A model generated the notes under the pieces. The model made no database searches. It saw only the letters and a program-made list of their open reading frames with translations, and had not been told where the DNA came from. DNA of 64,000 nt from Halichondria panicea (taxonomy: Eukaryota > Porifera > Demospongiae > Suberitida > Halichondriidae), in NCBI RefSeq assembly GCF_963675165.1, contig NC_087388.1, positions 4,903,047-4,967,046 on the forward strand, in the 5' to 3' direction. The translations under genes were made by a program, and so were the position numbers. Below are positions 1-10,677 of this stretch, one piece after another. Every line of letters begins with the position of its first letter. Position 1 is the first letter of the stretch.

Positions 1-28
1 TATTGAGAAATTGCTTCCTACGCCACTG
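1..28. mobile_element. Terminus of a CAGTGGCG-type element cut by window edge
   Basis: Positions 14-28 read CTTCCTACGCCACTG, identical to the right end of the complete element at 42166-42737. Only this terminus lies in the window, so its size and target duplication cannot be seen. Confidence 0.55.
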
Positions 29-941
29 CAAACCACACAATTTGCACATGCATTTTTGTTATAATAATTATTATGTGTGAAATGTGAAACTAATAAGTCA
101 ACAAACAACTCAGCAGAACAGAAACAAAGTGAATGTGTGTTGCATGGGTGATCCTGTCGTTCAATTGATCTGCATGATAACAACACGTTTACAGCATGTC
201 ATTATAAGATGTATAAGCATGGCAAATCATACAAATCAGTCATGCATGGACATGCTGTATTAACCACACTACAAATTAAGTCTTCTCCATGGGGCTGTCC
301 CGGGGAAGGTCCCTTGCTTGCCAGATAATGGTGTGTAAATTATTGTATCAGACACTTATGAGGGTGCATGCCTTCCTTTGTGGAATGCAGGTCCTAATGA
401 CTAGCCTCAGCACACTCATTTATGAGTCTAAATGTATAATTATGGGTTTACCTAATGAGGAGTATAATAAGGTGTAACATCTAACATTCAAATTGTATAG
501 ATACTGCTCAATTATTTCCCCATGGCAACTATAATAATTAATGTGCTACAACACTGATGCCCGCTATGTTTACTAAGTTAAAACTCCCTAAGAGAAAACT
601 ATACATGCATGCTCCACAGATGATAATATTATACTGAATCTTTGCAACACAATATGCAGTAAAAGCTAGAGCGTTAAATGTTCCTTATATGGATTTTGTG
701 CACATTGACTGTGGTCTGTTTTACAATAGAGTATAAGCAATGGTTTTACTACTTAAAATAGCTGTGTGTAAGGAACGCACAGTGCCCATTTATTCGTGTG
801 TTGCAAAGATTCTGCAAGTTCTAGTATCATGTCTGGAGCATACATGTATAGAGTCTAAATCTACTACATTGCTTCATTGAAACTGAGTAATTTGGGCTTA
901 AAAAAAGTTGAGACATTTTTCTGGGATATCCTATAGGAGAT
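29..941. other. Upstream intergenic DNA, no gene seen
   Basis: AT-rich sequence with no long or well-spliced coding frame. A 62-codon frame at 289-477 has no family resemblance; part of its DNA (the 'gtcccNgGgAAgg' and 'ctgataatggtgtg' region) recurs around 31230-31310, so it is dispersed repeat rather than gene. Confidence 0.5.
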
Positions 942-984
942 GATGTCACTCACTGTATGATGTCACTCACTGTATATATTATTG
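942..984 (+). promoter_or_regulatory. Likely core promoter of gene A: duplicated CRE-like motif and TATA-like box
   Basis: A 17-bp unit, TGATGTCACTCACTGTA, occurs twice in perfect tandem (942-958 and 959-975). Each copy holds TGATGTCA, one base from a CREB/ATF site (TGACGTCA). It runs into TATATATTATT (974-984). The first exon of gene A would start shortly after. The architecture is seen; factor identity is inference. Confidence 0.45.
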
Positions 985-1085
985 GGCCTTAGTTTTCATT
1001 TTAGTGCCTCAGCAAGAGAACATGTGCATTGCATGGCATCAATTTCTTGTCTAAAACTTGCTGCTACTATTGGATTTTGGAACAG

Positions 1086-1188
1086 GTAATGTTGTAGGAA
1101 AAATTAGTGCATGCATGTTAGACATAATTATAGGCTAAAAACAATGTTATGACTTGTACACATGTTTTATACATCTTCTTCAATACAG
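1086..1188 (+). other. 5'-UTR intron of gene A
   Basis: GTAATG donor after AACAG at 1085 and a pyrimidine-leaning acceptor ending in ATACAG at 1188, ten bases before the gene A start codon. Length 103 bp, in the range of the other introns in the window. The coding region itself has no intron. Confidence 0.55.
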
Positions 1189-1198
1189 TTGAACAATT

Positions 1199-3208
1199 AT
1201 GTCTGATGTTCGTGCACTACCCCCTCCTTATCCAACCATTGTAAACGAGAATGAGCGTGCAGTTGCTGTTCGTAATGCTCCTGGTCCCATTGTGGTACCT
1301 ATCAATAATCAAGCTACTCGGCTTGGTAACGAAAAAAGCGCTATACCTCCTTCTTTTGCAGCAGCTCCGAGTGCAAATGCACCACAGTCTCATGCTTTTG
1401 CAGTTGGTGAACAAGTGTCTCAAAAACAAAATGTGAAGAGCCAAACCAAAGTTGAAAAAGTTGGTGGTGCTATTTGTATCGAAAAGGTTGATGAAGTTAC
1501 TACAGAGAAATTGCGTGAACGTTCTATAGTTGGTATGAGCAGTGAGGGACACATGGTGATAATTCACCGTACAGAGAAAGAAGTAGAAAAATTTACTGTA
1601 ATTAGACGAGAGTTAGTTTTGGAAGCTAACAACAGTAGACCCTCAGCAATTAAGAACGAACAAGATGAGGATGACGCAGCAAATGCCACTTGCGGGGAAA
1701 AAGCCATCGAAATTTGCTGCCAATCGCTTGTCTGCCATTTTGAAAACCCATTCAAAAATGCTGACAACATAGTTGAAAAGAAACAGCTGATGAATACTAC
1801 TAGACGCCGCGGCCGTGCAAAGGGGTGGACAATTTTCAAAGGAATTGTATTTCCACTTGTTAGTGATGTCTCTCGTGATTTCTGGGTCTTCTTCCAACTT
1901 TTGTTTGTTCTGGCAATGCTTAGTATGTCGATCTCAACCTTTGTACTGGCTGGAAAGAACTACAAAATATTTCACGTCATCCATTTGGCCTTCTCGTCTC
2001 TTGCTGCCTTTCTGGCAATTATTGATTGCATCATTAGCTACACTCAATGCAGTGCCTGTAAGGCATGTAGGACATGTTGCAAGAAAAAACTTGGCAGGGA
2101 AAATTCAGAAGACTTTCAAGTGTTTTTGGAAGACAATAAAGGGTGTCGCAAATGTTTTTTGGCTTCTCGAAGTTCTCTTGACGTAATTCGCTTGATTTCT
2201 ACTGAATTCATTATTGTTCTGATCCTGTTTTGCGATATGTTTGAAGTAGCTACAGGGAAAGGATTCAACAGCCCTGAAACTTACCATCAAATTGGCTTTG
2301 CACTGATTGTGTACGATAGTATCGGTCTGATTTTCTTTGTCTTTTTTATCCGATTGGTAATATTGGGACGAATGATTTGCAATGAACAACGAGCTCACCC
2401 TACAAAAGAAGACATCGAAAATACTAACACTGCAGCCAAAAAAAATTACAACATTGATTGGTCCATCAAGAAAAACAACAAAAAAATACAAATTGTTTTT
2501 TACCTGCATGTTTTTGGGCAAATGCTTGCACAGGTTCTAATGCTTGTAGCTGTTGGAGCAAAGATAGCGTATGAAAACAGAAATTACAACAGAAATGGTA
2601 ATATTCCTGAGAGTACTTCCTATCTATGGTACATGCTAATTGCTGCCTATTTTCTCCCCTTTTGTGGTCTCGGAACGTTCTTCATTGTAAACAACTATTG
2701 GGTACAGCAGTTTTTGATCGGTCTTTGCATTGATTTTGTGAAAGTTCTTCAAATCGGAGAAGAAGATAAGAACTCCATTGAGGAAGAAGAGAGAGCTAGC
2801 GAAATAATTTGCAAGTTTGTACGAATGAAAAACAATCAATTAGAAAACGAGTATCAAGCCATGCGAAAAAAGAATATCTGTGACAAATTTTTATACCCTT
2901 TTCAGAGTCCTGGTCTTGTCTTTATTTGTATGGCCTACTTCGGAGCACAGCTTGCTTTTGTGATTTGCAGTGCTTTCACGTTGAATGACATGAGCAAACT
3001 TGACCTGGTTTTTCTTAATGGTGGAGATTATTGTGTTGGTTGGTGCATTTATGTTTTTGTGGCTGGTATTGTCGGGGTGCTAATCAACATCTACTCGTTT
3101 TTGGTTGCCGGGATATGGATTTTCATTATCGGCATGGTTATCGCTGGGATCATGGTGCTTATTGGATGCTGTATTTGCTTGTTTTTTTGTGCCGCCTCAG
3201 ACAGCTAA
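1199..3208 (+). CDS. Gene A: uncharacterised multi-pass membrane protein, 669 aa (A/B/C family)
   Basis: Single coding exon; ATG at 1199 follows a likely 5'-UTR intron. I do not recognise the family. Residues 1-165 are hydrophilic and low in conserved features, starting proline-rich (ALPPPYP). A short cysteine motif ICCQSLVC (172-179) is shared with gene B (FCCQSCTC). About nine membrane segments follow, near 228-251, 256-280, 330-348, 365-390, 431-452, 477-498, 572-592, 612-638 and 640-665, with a cysteine cluster after the second (CSACKACRTCC, 284-294) and an acidic loop around 520-535. Strongest family blocks: GQMLAQVLMLVAVGAKI, PFCGLGTFFIVNNYWVQ and FQSPGLVFICMAYFGAQLAF. Paralogues lie at 27849 and 38915, same strand. 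Likely an integral membrane protein; transporter, receptor or scaffold cannot be told apart. The reading frame is clean. Confidence 0.88.
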   Translation: MSDVRALPPPYPTIVNENERAVAVRNAPGPIVVPINNQATRLGNEKSAIPPSFAAAPSANAPQSHAFAVGEQVSQKQNVKSQTKVEKVGGAICIEKVDEVTTEKLRERSIVGMSSEGHMVIIHRTEKEVEKFTVIRRELVLEANNSRPSAIKNEQDEDDAANATCGEKAIEICCQSLVCHFENPFKNADNIVEKKQLMNTTRRRGRAKGWTIFKGIVFPLVSDVSRDFWVFFQLLFVLAMLSMSISTFVLAGKNYKIFHVIHLAFSSLAAFLAIIDCIISYTQCSACKACRTCCKKKLGRENSEDFQVFLEDNKGCRKCFLASRSSLDVIRLISTEFIIVLILFCDMFEVATGKGFNSPETYHQIGFALIVYDSIGLIFFVFFIRLVILGRMICNEQRAHPTKEDIENTNTAAKKNYNIDWSIKKNNKKIQIVFYLHVFGQMLAQVLMLVAVGAKIAYENRNYNRNGNIPESTSYLWYMLIAAYFLPFCGLGTFFIVNNYWVQQFLIGLCIDFVKVLQIGEEDKNSIEEEERASEIICKFVRMKNNQLENEYQAMRKKNICDKFLYPFQSPGLVFICMAYFGAQLAFVICSAFTLNDMSKLDLVFLNGGDYCVGWCIYVFVAGIVGVLINIYSFLVAGIWIFIIGMVIAGIMVLIGCCICLFFCAASDS

Positions 3209-3270
3209 GAATTAGTTTTGAGTGGTGTAGTACAATGTATAGCTTTAGTAAAGTCATACAATCATGTAGA

Positions 3271-3325
3271 TATCTATAACAAGCAATTGTTTTACAGGAC
3301 AATTCTGTGGTAGATATAACTACTC
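3271..3325 (+). promoter_or_regulatory. 3'-UTR block conserved between genes A and B
   Basis: AAGCAATTGTTTTACAGG here (about 3279-3297) recurs in the 3' flank of gene B (about 30375-30393), followed in both by CAAT...GTG(G/A)TA(G/A)ATATAACT. Flanking DNA is otherwise unalike, so the block is either selected (RNA stability, localisation, microRNA site) or a relic of the duplication. Confidence 0.45.
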
Positions 3326-3383
3326 GGAACTATAGTGTAGTAGCGACATAGTGCATGTGTTCACAATATTTTTTTAGTTGTAT

Positions 3384-3389
3384 AATAAA
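3384..3389 (+). terminator. Poly(A) signal of gene A
   Basis: AATAAA 176 bp after the stop codon, followed by a T/G-rich stretch. Confidence 0.6.
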
Positions 3390-3783
3390 CCCAAGCACAG
3401 TATTGATGTGTTAATCTGTGGTTTAGTCATTTTGATAGACTGTTTTTTTGTATAGCTAGACGGCAATATTTTCGAGCGAAATTTGGATTAGACGGTACAC
3501 AGTTTAACAAGAGTTAGTGCTGTCACATGATCTCCAGCCAATCAGCTTATCTGAAAGTAGTCAGGTGACCATGGATTAAATAACTTAATCCACACTTTAA
3601 GTTGGTTTGTTAATGCACACTTTTATCAAACAATCATAATACAAGCAGATTGAATCTGAATGTCATCATAATAATACAAGCAGATTGAATACGTACACAA
3701 GCAAAGCTGAAAAGTATTAGAAAGTTGAATGCTATTGTTTCGACTTGTTTCATGTGTACCGAATTGCTGACTTGACCATAGCA
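3390..3783. other. Intergenic DNA with a short direct duplication
   Basis: No gene seen. The phrase AATACAAGCAGATTGAAT occurs twice (about 3637-3656 and 3670-3690), an imperfect tandem duplication. A CCAAT pentamer and CACATG lie near 3525-3545. Confidence 0.4.
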
Positions 3784-4056
3784 TCACTTTTTCGTCTGGA
3801 GAAATAGGCTCAGCTTGCTTCGAAGATGTACATACCTGTACCTAAGCCAGATCCATATAATCGTTTCATCAAAGGTGCTTCGAATATCATAGCGTTCCAA
3901 AAGAGCAAACCAGATACTCATTGCCATCCAGTAAACCAGATCAACTGAGGCATATCCAGTAGTGGGATCGGGACTGTTGGTCAGCAGGAGAAATAAGTCG
4001 AGTACATGCCCAGTCAGTTCAGGTAGCTTTAGATCGTATCTCCTTCTCCTTTGCAT
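3784..4056 (-). CDS. Small hypothetical protein, 90 aa
   Basis: Open from ATG at 4056 (complement) to a stop at 3784. Starts with a basic patch (MQRRRRYDLKLPEL) followed by a largely hydrophobic, aromatic-rich stretch including DLVYWMAMSIWFALLERYD. Composition looks protein-like rather than random. A GTATGT donor-like site lies after the WIWLRYR codons near 3820, so this could instead be a first exon ending there; no convincing next exon was found. It sits just downstream of the decayed transposase gene on the same strand and could belong to that element. No family recognised. Confidence 0.3.
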   Translation of the reverse strand: MQRRRRYDLKLPELTGHVLDLFLLLTNSPDPTTGYASVDLVYWMAMSIWFALLERYDIRSTFDETIIWIWLRYRYVHLRSKLSLFLQTKK

Positions 4057-5275
4057 CAGTTACTGGATCTACAAACCTACTAAAACTTGCTATTACGTCT
4101 AGCTAGCTACACAACCAAAAAGCCCTGATCTGTTTCGTGTCTGTGTACAAGTCCGTACAGTTGTGTACAATTGAACTTGTACATTTCATCTGGGCAATGA
4201 TGTGTTACGGAAGTGATAGCACAGATATGTGCGGAAGCTGTACAGTTGTGATTCAGCATTGTACATGATCTGGTACAGATACTTAAATATGAAGGAAATT
4301 AATTAGCTAGTGCTTGGTTTTAATTGTAATAATACAATCATGCAGGTTGGCAGAGACAATGATGTGTTGACAGCAGTTAAAATAGCTAGAGAACAACTTA
4401 TAAAAATTACTGATTCATACAGAAGACATTCAAACAGTACATATCATTAGAAAAATCATGATAATGAACAAGTTTTTCATTACTAAGTTGCTCTCGTTCT
4501 CGTTCGATTGTGAAAGGCTGCGTAGTAATGTTACAAGTGCTAGTACATTGATGAATCACTGAAATATGTGTAATAACAGCACTAGATGGAACAACACACA
4601 ATGTTTTTGTCAAAGTTAACAAGGGACAGTCTTGCTCATTGTGTACGATGAAACCCATAACTTGCTGCAACTCGAGCTCCTGTAGAATGCAGTAGGTTGT
4701 ATTGTCCAGCGTAACACATGTCAACAGGAGTCCGTACACAACCTGAAATAATTATAATAATTGGTACATTGTATAAATGTAAATTGATATTAAACACTTA
4801 CATTCAAGCAAGGAGTAATTCGTACATAATGTCCATTATTGACGAGTTGACCCTTTTGGGAATAAACTGCTCCATATTTTTGCACCAAAACATCCAACTT
4901 CAAGAAAGACGGTGATGAATGTATATCATATTCTCTTGAGACTTCACCATACATCTGATTGGCGCCATTGAAAGACAATGCAACATCTTTCAATTTCTTG
5001 GTTGAGCCTTGTTTCTAGATGCAGATAAAATTAATTCATTTTAATCCATGCATGTACATTAAATATTCTTACCTTTCTCAGTGCTCCAGACTGATATATA
5101 GCCTTGCCAAGATTTAGTGATTTTGACGAGACACCATTCAAAACAGTTTGTACTGCATGCTGGTTGTAAAGATTAGTCAATCCAGCACCACACCTATACA
5201 AGTATAACGTAGGTAAACCAACTAGCAAAATTATTACTCACCGTTGAAAATCCTCATTTGTCTCACTCTGGTACA

Positions 5276-6880
5276 CTACAAAAAAAATTAATCAATTTAA
5301 CAATTTTTTTAATGGTCAAAACAATTGAAACTGAGGTGACATTTATTAATGTAGCTTTAACGAAGTACAAAAAGCGTCAATTCAACTTTTATGTAATAAT
5401 TATAACAACTATTTAAAAATACTTATAAGTATTAATGTATAAATGTAGTTTTAACATTATTATTGCTAGGTTAAAACTATTGTGTTTTATTGTCAAATCT
5501 ACTTAAGCCATACATTAAAACAACCATTAAGAAAATACTTATTATGACTCATTATAGCTAAATAAATTCCTAAAACAACGATTTACAAATGAATCGGTAT
5601 AACAATTATTATTCAATTCAATAAATAACATGTTAATACAAAAATAGTGATAGGAAACGTTCGTGACAACTGAGTGAGACAATGGTATACAATGTTAAAT
5701 TAGAAGGACAGTTTTAAATTAATTAGCCCAAGGAATAGTTCTTCTTGGTGTAACATACTGGACTCACAAGTATAGCAGACCGATCACTCTTGACCACGCA
5801 GAGTCCACCTATAATAGTAAATACATCATTGTTATTGATATTAATTATTACCGTGTATTATCAATCACCGAGAGGATATCCAACAATAACGCCACTTCTA
5901 TCCATTCGTCTGTTTGTTCTCGCATGTCAAGCTTGCCAGTTTAAGGAATTTCTGTAGGAAAAAGTATATGCTTAGAGGTATATTGACAGTGACAGTGTTC
6001 ACCAGAAAACTAGACACTTTATGTTTGTCCCTCACCTCTCACAGAAGTATCATCATCCACTTGGTGTAGTCACAGTCATACCTATTAAAGCCTTATAATT
6101 ATACTGTTGAGAACATTTCATGTCTGTCCCTCACCTCTCACAGAACTAAAAGTATCATCATCCACTTGGTGTAGTCACAGTCATACCTATTAAAGTCTTA
6201 TAATTATACTGTTGAGAACACTTCATGTCTGTCCCTCACCTCTCACAGAAGTATCATCACAGTCAGATTTATAGCAGCAAATGTCCAGCATATAGAAAGG
6301 GTAATCGTCTTCTCTTTTCTTGGAGCACATGGTTTCACAGCTCTAGATCTACTGAGCATGCGCAATCTTAGACTTAGCATAGCCACGCCCACAATTTCAT
6401 TTTAGTTTCTAGGTCCTCTAATATCTATGGTTCTATGCAAACTTGTACATTTCCTTACAATGTTCATGACTGTATATAATTTCACATCACTCATGCTATT
6501 ATAAATGGATTGTTAAAAATATTGATTGTATATAATTATATGTGTGCCTGTGTTAGAACAAATAATTATTATTATTGTTAAATCTAAATTTATATATTGT
6601 ATTCTAACATGCTGCATGATAGAGTTTCAAATATAATTTAATCAAAATGAGTTTGTTAGTTTGATTTAAGATATCAATAATAGATTCTATGTAAATTATT
6701 GTAGAAATAAAAGACATTGTGTGATTCTACAATATTTTAAGTTAAAACCACATATACTGATTATTTTAACGTTGTCTTTTTATTTTACTAAATATTAAGT
6801 TGATTCAACTGTTTAAGAATAGTGTTAAAACGACTATGCAATGTAGTTTCAAACAAAATTTTTTGCAGTGTAATAGCCAC
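5276..6880. other. AT-rich interval between the last conserved transposase exons
   Basis: On the transposase model this is an intron or inserted DNA between the exon ending near 6881 and the exon starting at 5275. It is very AT-rich, holds one tandem repeat (6021-6262), and no coding frame that I can support. Confidence 0.45.
6021..6262. repeat. Tandem repeat, about 100-bp unit, 2.4 copies
   Basis: Units at 6021-6119 (99 bp), 6120-6224 (105 bp, with a small insertion ACTAAA) and a partial unit 6225-6262, all starting ATGTYTGTCCCTCACCTCTC. Only a few differences between units, so a fairly recent expansion. Confidence 0.8.
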
Positions 6881-8770
6881 TTGAGCAAACAAATCTCAAT
6901 GCTTCTAACGTTGAAAACGAAACAGCAATATCACGACTTGGGGCTCGTCTGTTTGAAAAAATGTTCTGCTCCCTCATCAATGAATTAAAGGCTTCACACC
7001 TGCAACACAAGACGAAAAAGTGTCACATATCATTTTACGTACACGATTTAAACATTAACCTTTCAGTGTTGAAAGCAGCAGTGGGACCGAAGTCACAGAG
7101 GTCATCCACAAGGTGGAGCAGTAGGTGCACTTTCATTTTTTTAGACATTTGTGGGTTGTATTCCTTCACCAGGTCTACAAACCCCTATACATACTTGTCT
7201 GCTTTCCTCAGAACAATTTGGATTAAATGGAACACAATATGCCAGACTGAACACCTATTACACACGCAAGGGTATAGAGTTTGAAATGCATAATATACAT
7301 GTACATGTATACACATCCAAATGTAGTGCACTCACTTTTAAAAGTGCCAACCATAATTTTCTTTCATTGGTAGTCACATATGGGGTCACAATAAAAGCAG
7401 CCATCTAAGCATTGGAATAAATGTATATATTTTATTCAATAAAGTACCTGTGCCCAGGCTTTGTAATCCCTCCCAACAAATGAACAATGGTGTTTGATTA
7501 TGTTTCCATACAGTCGAACGTCAAAGCCAGAATAATTGAATTGTTGAACAATAGCCAGAACTTTTGCTTTTTGTTCCTTTTTTAATCCAGCAATGAAGCG
7601 TTTCAGTAAGTACTTGACCGGGCCGAGCAAAATCGCATGGAGACATTCAACAGGTGTCGATCTAAAAGGGCAATAGTATGTTGTTATTGTCAGACTTAAT
7701 GTACCCCTAAAAGTTGTACTTAAACTTACTGATATAAATCAACGTTCAATGACAGCATGGGATTTTCTCGTTCACGAAGTCCAAAGCTAGTTCGAAGACT
7801 CTCCTTCTCTGACTCTGTTTGTGCAGACTGTATAGTTCTCATTTGGCTAAGTGATACATCTTTCGTATGTAGAGTGCTCACATCAACAGGATCAACTTCT
7901 CTGTCAACCTATAATAATTATACATGTACATACAAAACGTATCACATAATTAAATTATACCATGCACTTTCTGCAGTACTTCCTGCTACTTCCACCTCGA
8001 TGATTAATGACTTCTGCTGCGCGAGGATTATCAGCAATCAAGCAAACCACAGGTGCCCTCACAATAACCTCAGTTTTGAGAAATGCATCAAAGACAGTTA
8101 TTCCCTCTTGGAGTGTTTTGATATCCTCAGCAACAGGTCGTGACATATCCAACACAGAAACCTTGTTGGAACAAGTAATAAAGTGTATGTTACGTAATTG
8201 AGAATTTTCACTACGCGGAAGTCCTGCCACAAGGAAACACCAACTGTTAAAACAGTTCCACTTTTTACTCTTATTTCCACTTGTATCGTCAGAGTAAAGA
8301 ATAATTGGTGCAGTGACAACAGGCTTTCCTAATCCTGAATACTTAAGTGGATGAGGTTGAATGAAATCCTCAAATTCCTGCAAAGCATTATAATTATACA
8401 GGTACACATTAGTAATACTATGACTTTTTTAAATAATTATACGTACCAGTAATCATATACATGTACCTTCATTCCAAGTTGTTCGAGAGTGTTTGAATCC
8501 AACATATATCGAAGTAGGGAGCTAGGTGGTGAAACAATAGTTAGAATGTTCGTAACCTTGAAGTCAGAAGATTCAAGTATAACCAAAGCACCCGGCTCAG
8601 GATACAGGTAGACAACTGATGTGAATGCCATTTTTAATTGGTCCAGTGTAAGCAATATATGTGCTTGGATATGCAACTCAGAACCCTGTATACATGCATG
8701 TATGCACAGGTAAGTTTACGGTTTAAACTATAATACCTTGCAGTAAAATCTGTGAACCTTCACACATATA

Positions 8771-9004
8771 CCGTATAGCGCGAAATTTTCGAGGGGCTTA
8801 ATTTTCGCGGATTTCGTGGGTTAGAATTCTACACGAAAATTAAGTCTACGAAAATTGTTCTTTAATTAGAATTACCTGCTATCATGCAAATATTTAAAGG
8901 CGTGGCTTCCGGTAAGCAGTCATTCCGCGAACATTGTGCAACAAAATGGCTTTTAGAGGCTAATCCACGAAATATAAGTGCCTCGAAAATTTCGCGCTAT
9001 ACGG
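8771..9004. mobile_element. 234-bp MITE (CCGTATAGCGCG family), TA target duplication, inside an exon
   Basis: Ends CCGTATAGCGCGAAATTTTC and its reverse complement, flanked by TA at 8769-8770 and 9005-9006. Nearly identical in sequence and exactly equal in length to the copy at 44098-44331. TA duplication suggests mobilisation by a Tc1/mariner-like transposase (inference). It lies within an exon of the decayed transposase gene and brings an immediate in-frame TAG. Confidence 0.88.
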
Positions 9005-9352
9005 TACTTCCAAAGTGTGGATGTGAGACTATAACAAAGTCGTTGACAAACACGTGACCCACAGGCAAAACAGCCATAGGGGTTTGAAGTTTTGGGTCTG
9101 TTCTCCAGCGCTCTCCATGATACATTTCCCTGGAATATTCAAATTCATTAAATACATACACACGTACATGCAATAAACTACTTACATCAACTCCATGTCA
9201 GGCTGAACTGGATACCTCTGGACTACACTTGCAAACAATTGATTAGCGAAGCAATGGCGTATTGTTGCCATCATTGAATTTGCATAAAAGGGTGTCCCAT
9301 CAGATGAATAATACTAAGAGTAGGAAGTTAATACACAAAGTTTGACATGCAT

Positions 9353-9745
9353 CAGGGGCGTAGGCAGGAATTTGAGGAAGGAGGGGCTGAGCTGTTCGCG
9401 CCAGAAACTACTTGGCGCGGAGCGCCGAAAATTCCGGTGACCGGAAGCCACACCCCCTAATTAATGACTCATTGCGCATGTGCAAGAAATAGCCACACCT
9501 TGCTTCAATTAATAATACTGCTAAAGCTAGCTAGCTAGCCGTAGCTAGCTAGCTTAGTTGCACTAAAGAATCAAAGTTACTAGTATAGTATAGCTAGCTC
9601 TTGGACATGCTGTTTGTCTGCCACTAATCTATACCAGTAATTCCCAGGCTGAAGACTCATCAGAGAAGGTGGGGCTCTTAGTGTAGTTTTTGCAGAGAAA
9701 GGGGGGGCTCCAGCCCCCAAAGCCCTCCCCCTCCCTACGCCCCTG
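9353..9745. mobile_element. 393-bp CAGGGGCG-type element in a transposase intron, 5-bp target duplication
   Basis: Starts CAGGGGCGTAGG and ends with its reverse complement CCTACGCCCCTG; flanked by TGCAT at 9348-9352 and 9746-9750. It sits in the intron between the exons ending at 9767 and starting at 9313, so it need not damage the gene. Same terminus and target size as 20047-22259 and 42166-42737. Confidence 0.8.
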
Positions 9746-10483
9746 TGCATGAACAAAGAAAGGTACCTTCGTTGGGGCCTCAAAAACAGGCAAAACAAGT
9801 TGCTTTATTTGATGTATCGATGGCAAACAAGGGTTCATCTGCTTCATTGCAAACCAAACGAACTTTAAGTTTGTTTCTCCCTATAATACATAACAAGTAC
9901 AATGGTAGATGTTTACAAACAACTCACAATTGGTCGTGGACAGTGAAGCAAAAGATAGAGTAAAGCATGTTGTTTCGATGGGAATGGAGAATACGAATCA
10001 GAGGACGATGAAGCATTGCACACAACTTGAATAGTTGGTAAGTAAAGATAGTCGTAACGTAGCTAGCTAACATTGTGAACACTGAATACAATGTACCTTG
10101 CAGTGTGTCATATAACTCATTCTCTGTATCCTCACCATCATTGTCATCATCGTTGTAATCTTCATCAGGTAGAACCTAGCGGCTTATAATTAATAAAACG
10201 GTATTAAGTACTATTGCTTGAGTTTACCTGAAAGTCATCATCGCATTCTACATGCCTTCCCTGATCGTCCGAGTCATCCTGGATACCACCATCATCAACA
10301 TCCGCCATTAAGGAATGAATTGAAGCTTGATGCTAATTGTGCTTCATTGTCTTTAGGTGCCTCTCATAACGAGACTTAAATGAGCAGTCTATTTGGCACA
10401 CTTCGCACCAATTTGCACCTTAATAATTATAATAATTAATACAGAGTATTAGACACATTGTATGTACCTATTGATGTTGCCAT

Positions 10484-10677
10484 ATTGTGTTAATTGAACC
10501 TTCCAAGCTGCAAGGGGAACCTCAACAAAAATGCTTTACTTCAAAAATAAGAATTCACGTGCCTTAGATCTATCCACGTGAGCGCGCACATTGGCCACCA
10601 TTGCGCAGTGACCGAGACTGGAAGAAGAGATCTGCTGACAAATTCATGAGATTTGACTTTATTAGATCGATGTGATC
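10484..10677. promoter_or_regulatory. Divergent promoter region between two head-to-head genes
   Basis: Only 194 bp separate the start codons of the minus-strand transposase (10483) and the plus-strand 316-aa gene (10678). It is locally GC-richer, with CACGTG near 10575 and GCGCGC just after it. Probably shared regulatory DNA. If both genes belong to one transposon, as CACTA elements often carry two genes, this would be its internal promoter. Confidence 0.4.

Larger units (their letters stand above)
4407..10483 (-). pseudogene. Decayed KDZ/Plavaka-type (CACTA-like) transposase gene, 18 exons
   Basis: Exons rebuilt on the complement: 10483-10468, 10418-10228, 10175-10097, 10025-9928, 9880-9767, 9313-9186, 9129-8737 (split by a MITE), 8685-8467, 8377-7961, 7908-7730, 7661-7448, 7404-7336, 7254-7060, 6999-about 6881, 5275-5242, 5193-5073, 5014-4802, 4742-4407 (stop). 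Splice phases agree except at 7254. The N-terminus has a C2H2 finger (CX2CX12HX5H); then an acidic stretch and FPSKQHALLYLLLHCPRP. The core shows ILYSDDTSGNKSKKWN, VCLIADNPRAAEV, TPVECLHAILLGPVKYL and TERCEAFNSLMRE, which I read as the D, D and E of a CMC/Plavaka-like transposase. Lesions: TAG at 10335-10333 inside the finger exon, MITE at 8771-9004, a one-base frame slip entering the 7254 exon, TAG at 7187-7185. Family call from motif memory; decay is read directly. Confidence 0.8.

Noticed and set aside
6021-6262. Short direct repeats as a possible CRISPR array
   Set aside because: Units of about 100 bp are head-to-tail duplicates without unique spacers, and the genome is eukaryotic.
7757-8143. 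128-codon plus-strand frame
   Set aside because: Antisense shadow of transposase exons 8377-7961 and 7908-7730.
8686-9008. Reading GTACCG at the MITE edge as a real donor that splices the MITE out
   Set aside because: Removing exactly the MITE plus one TA gives an uninterrupted, in-phase exon, so insertion into an exon is the simpler explanation.
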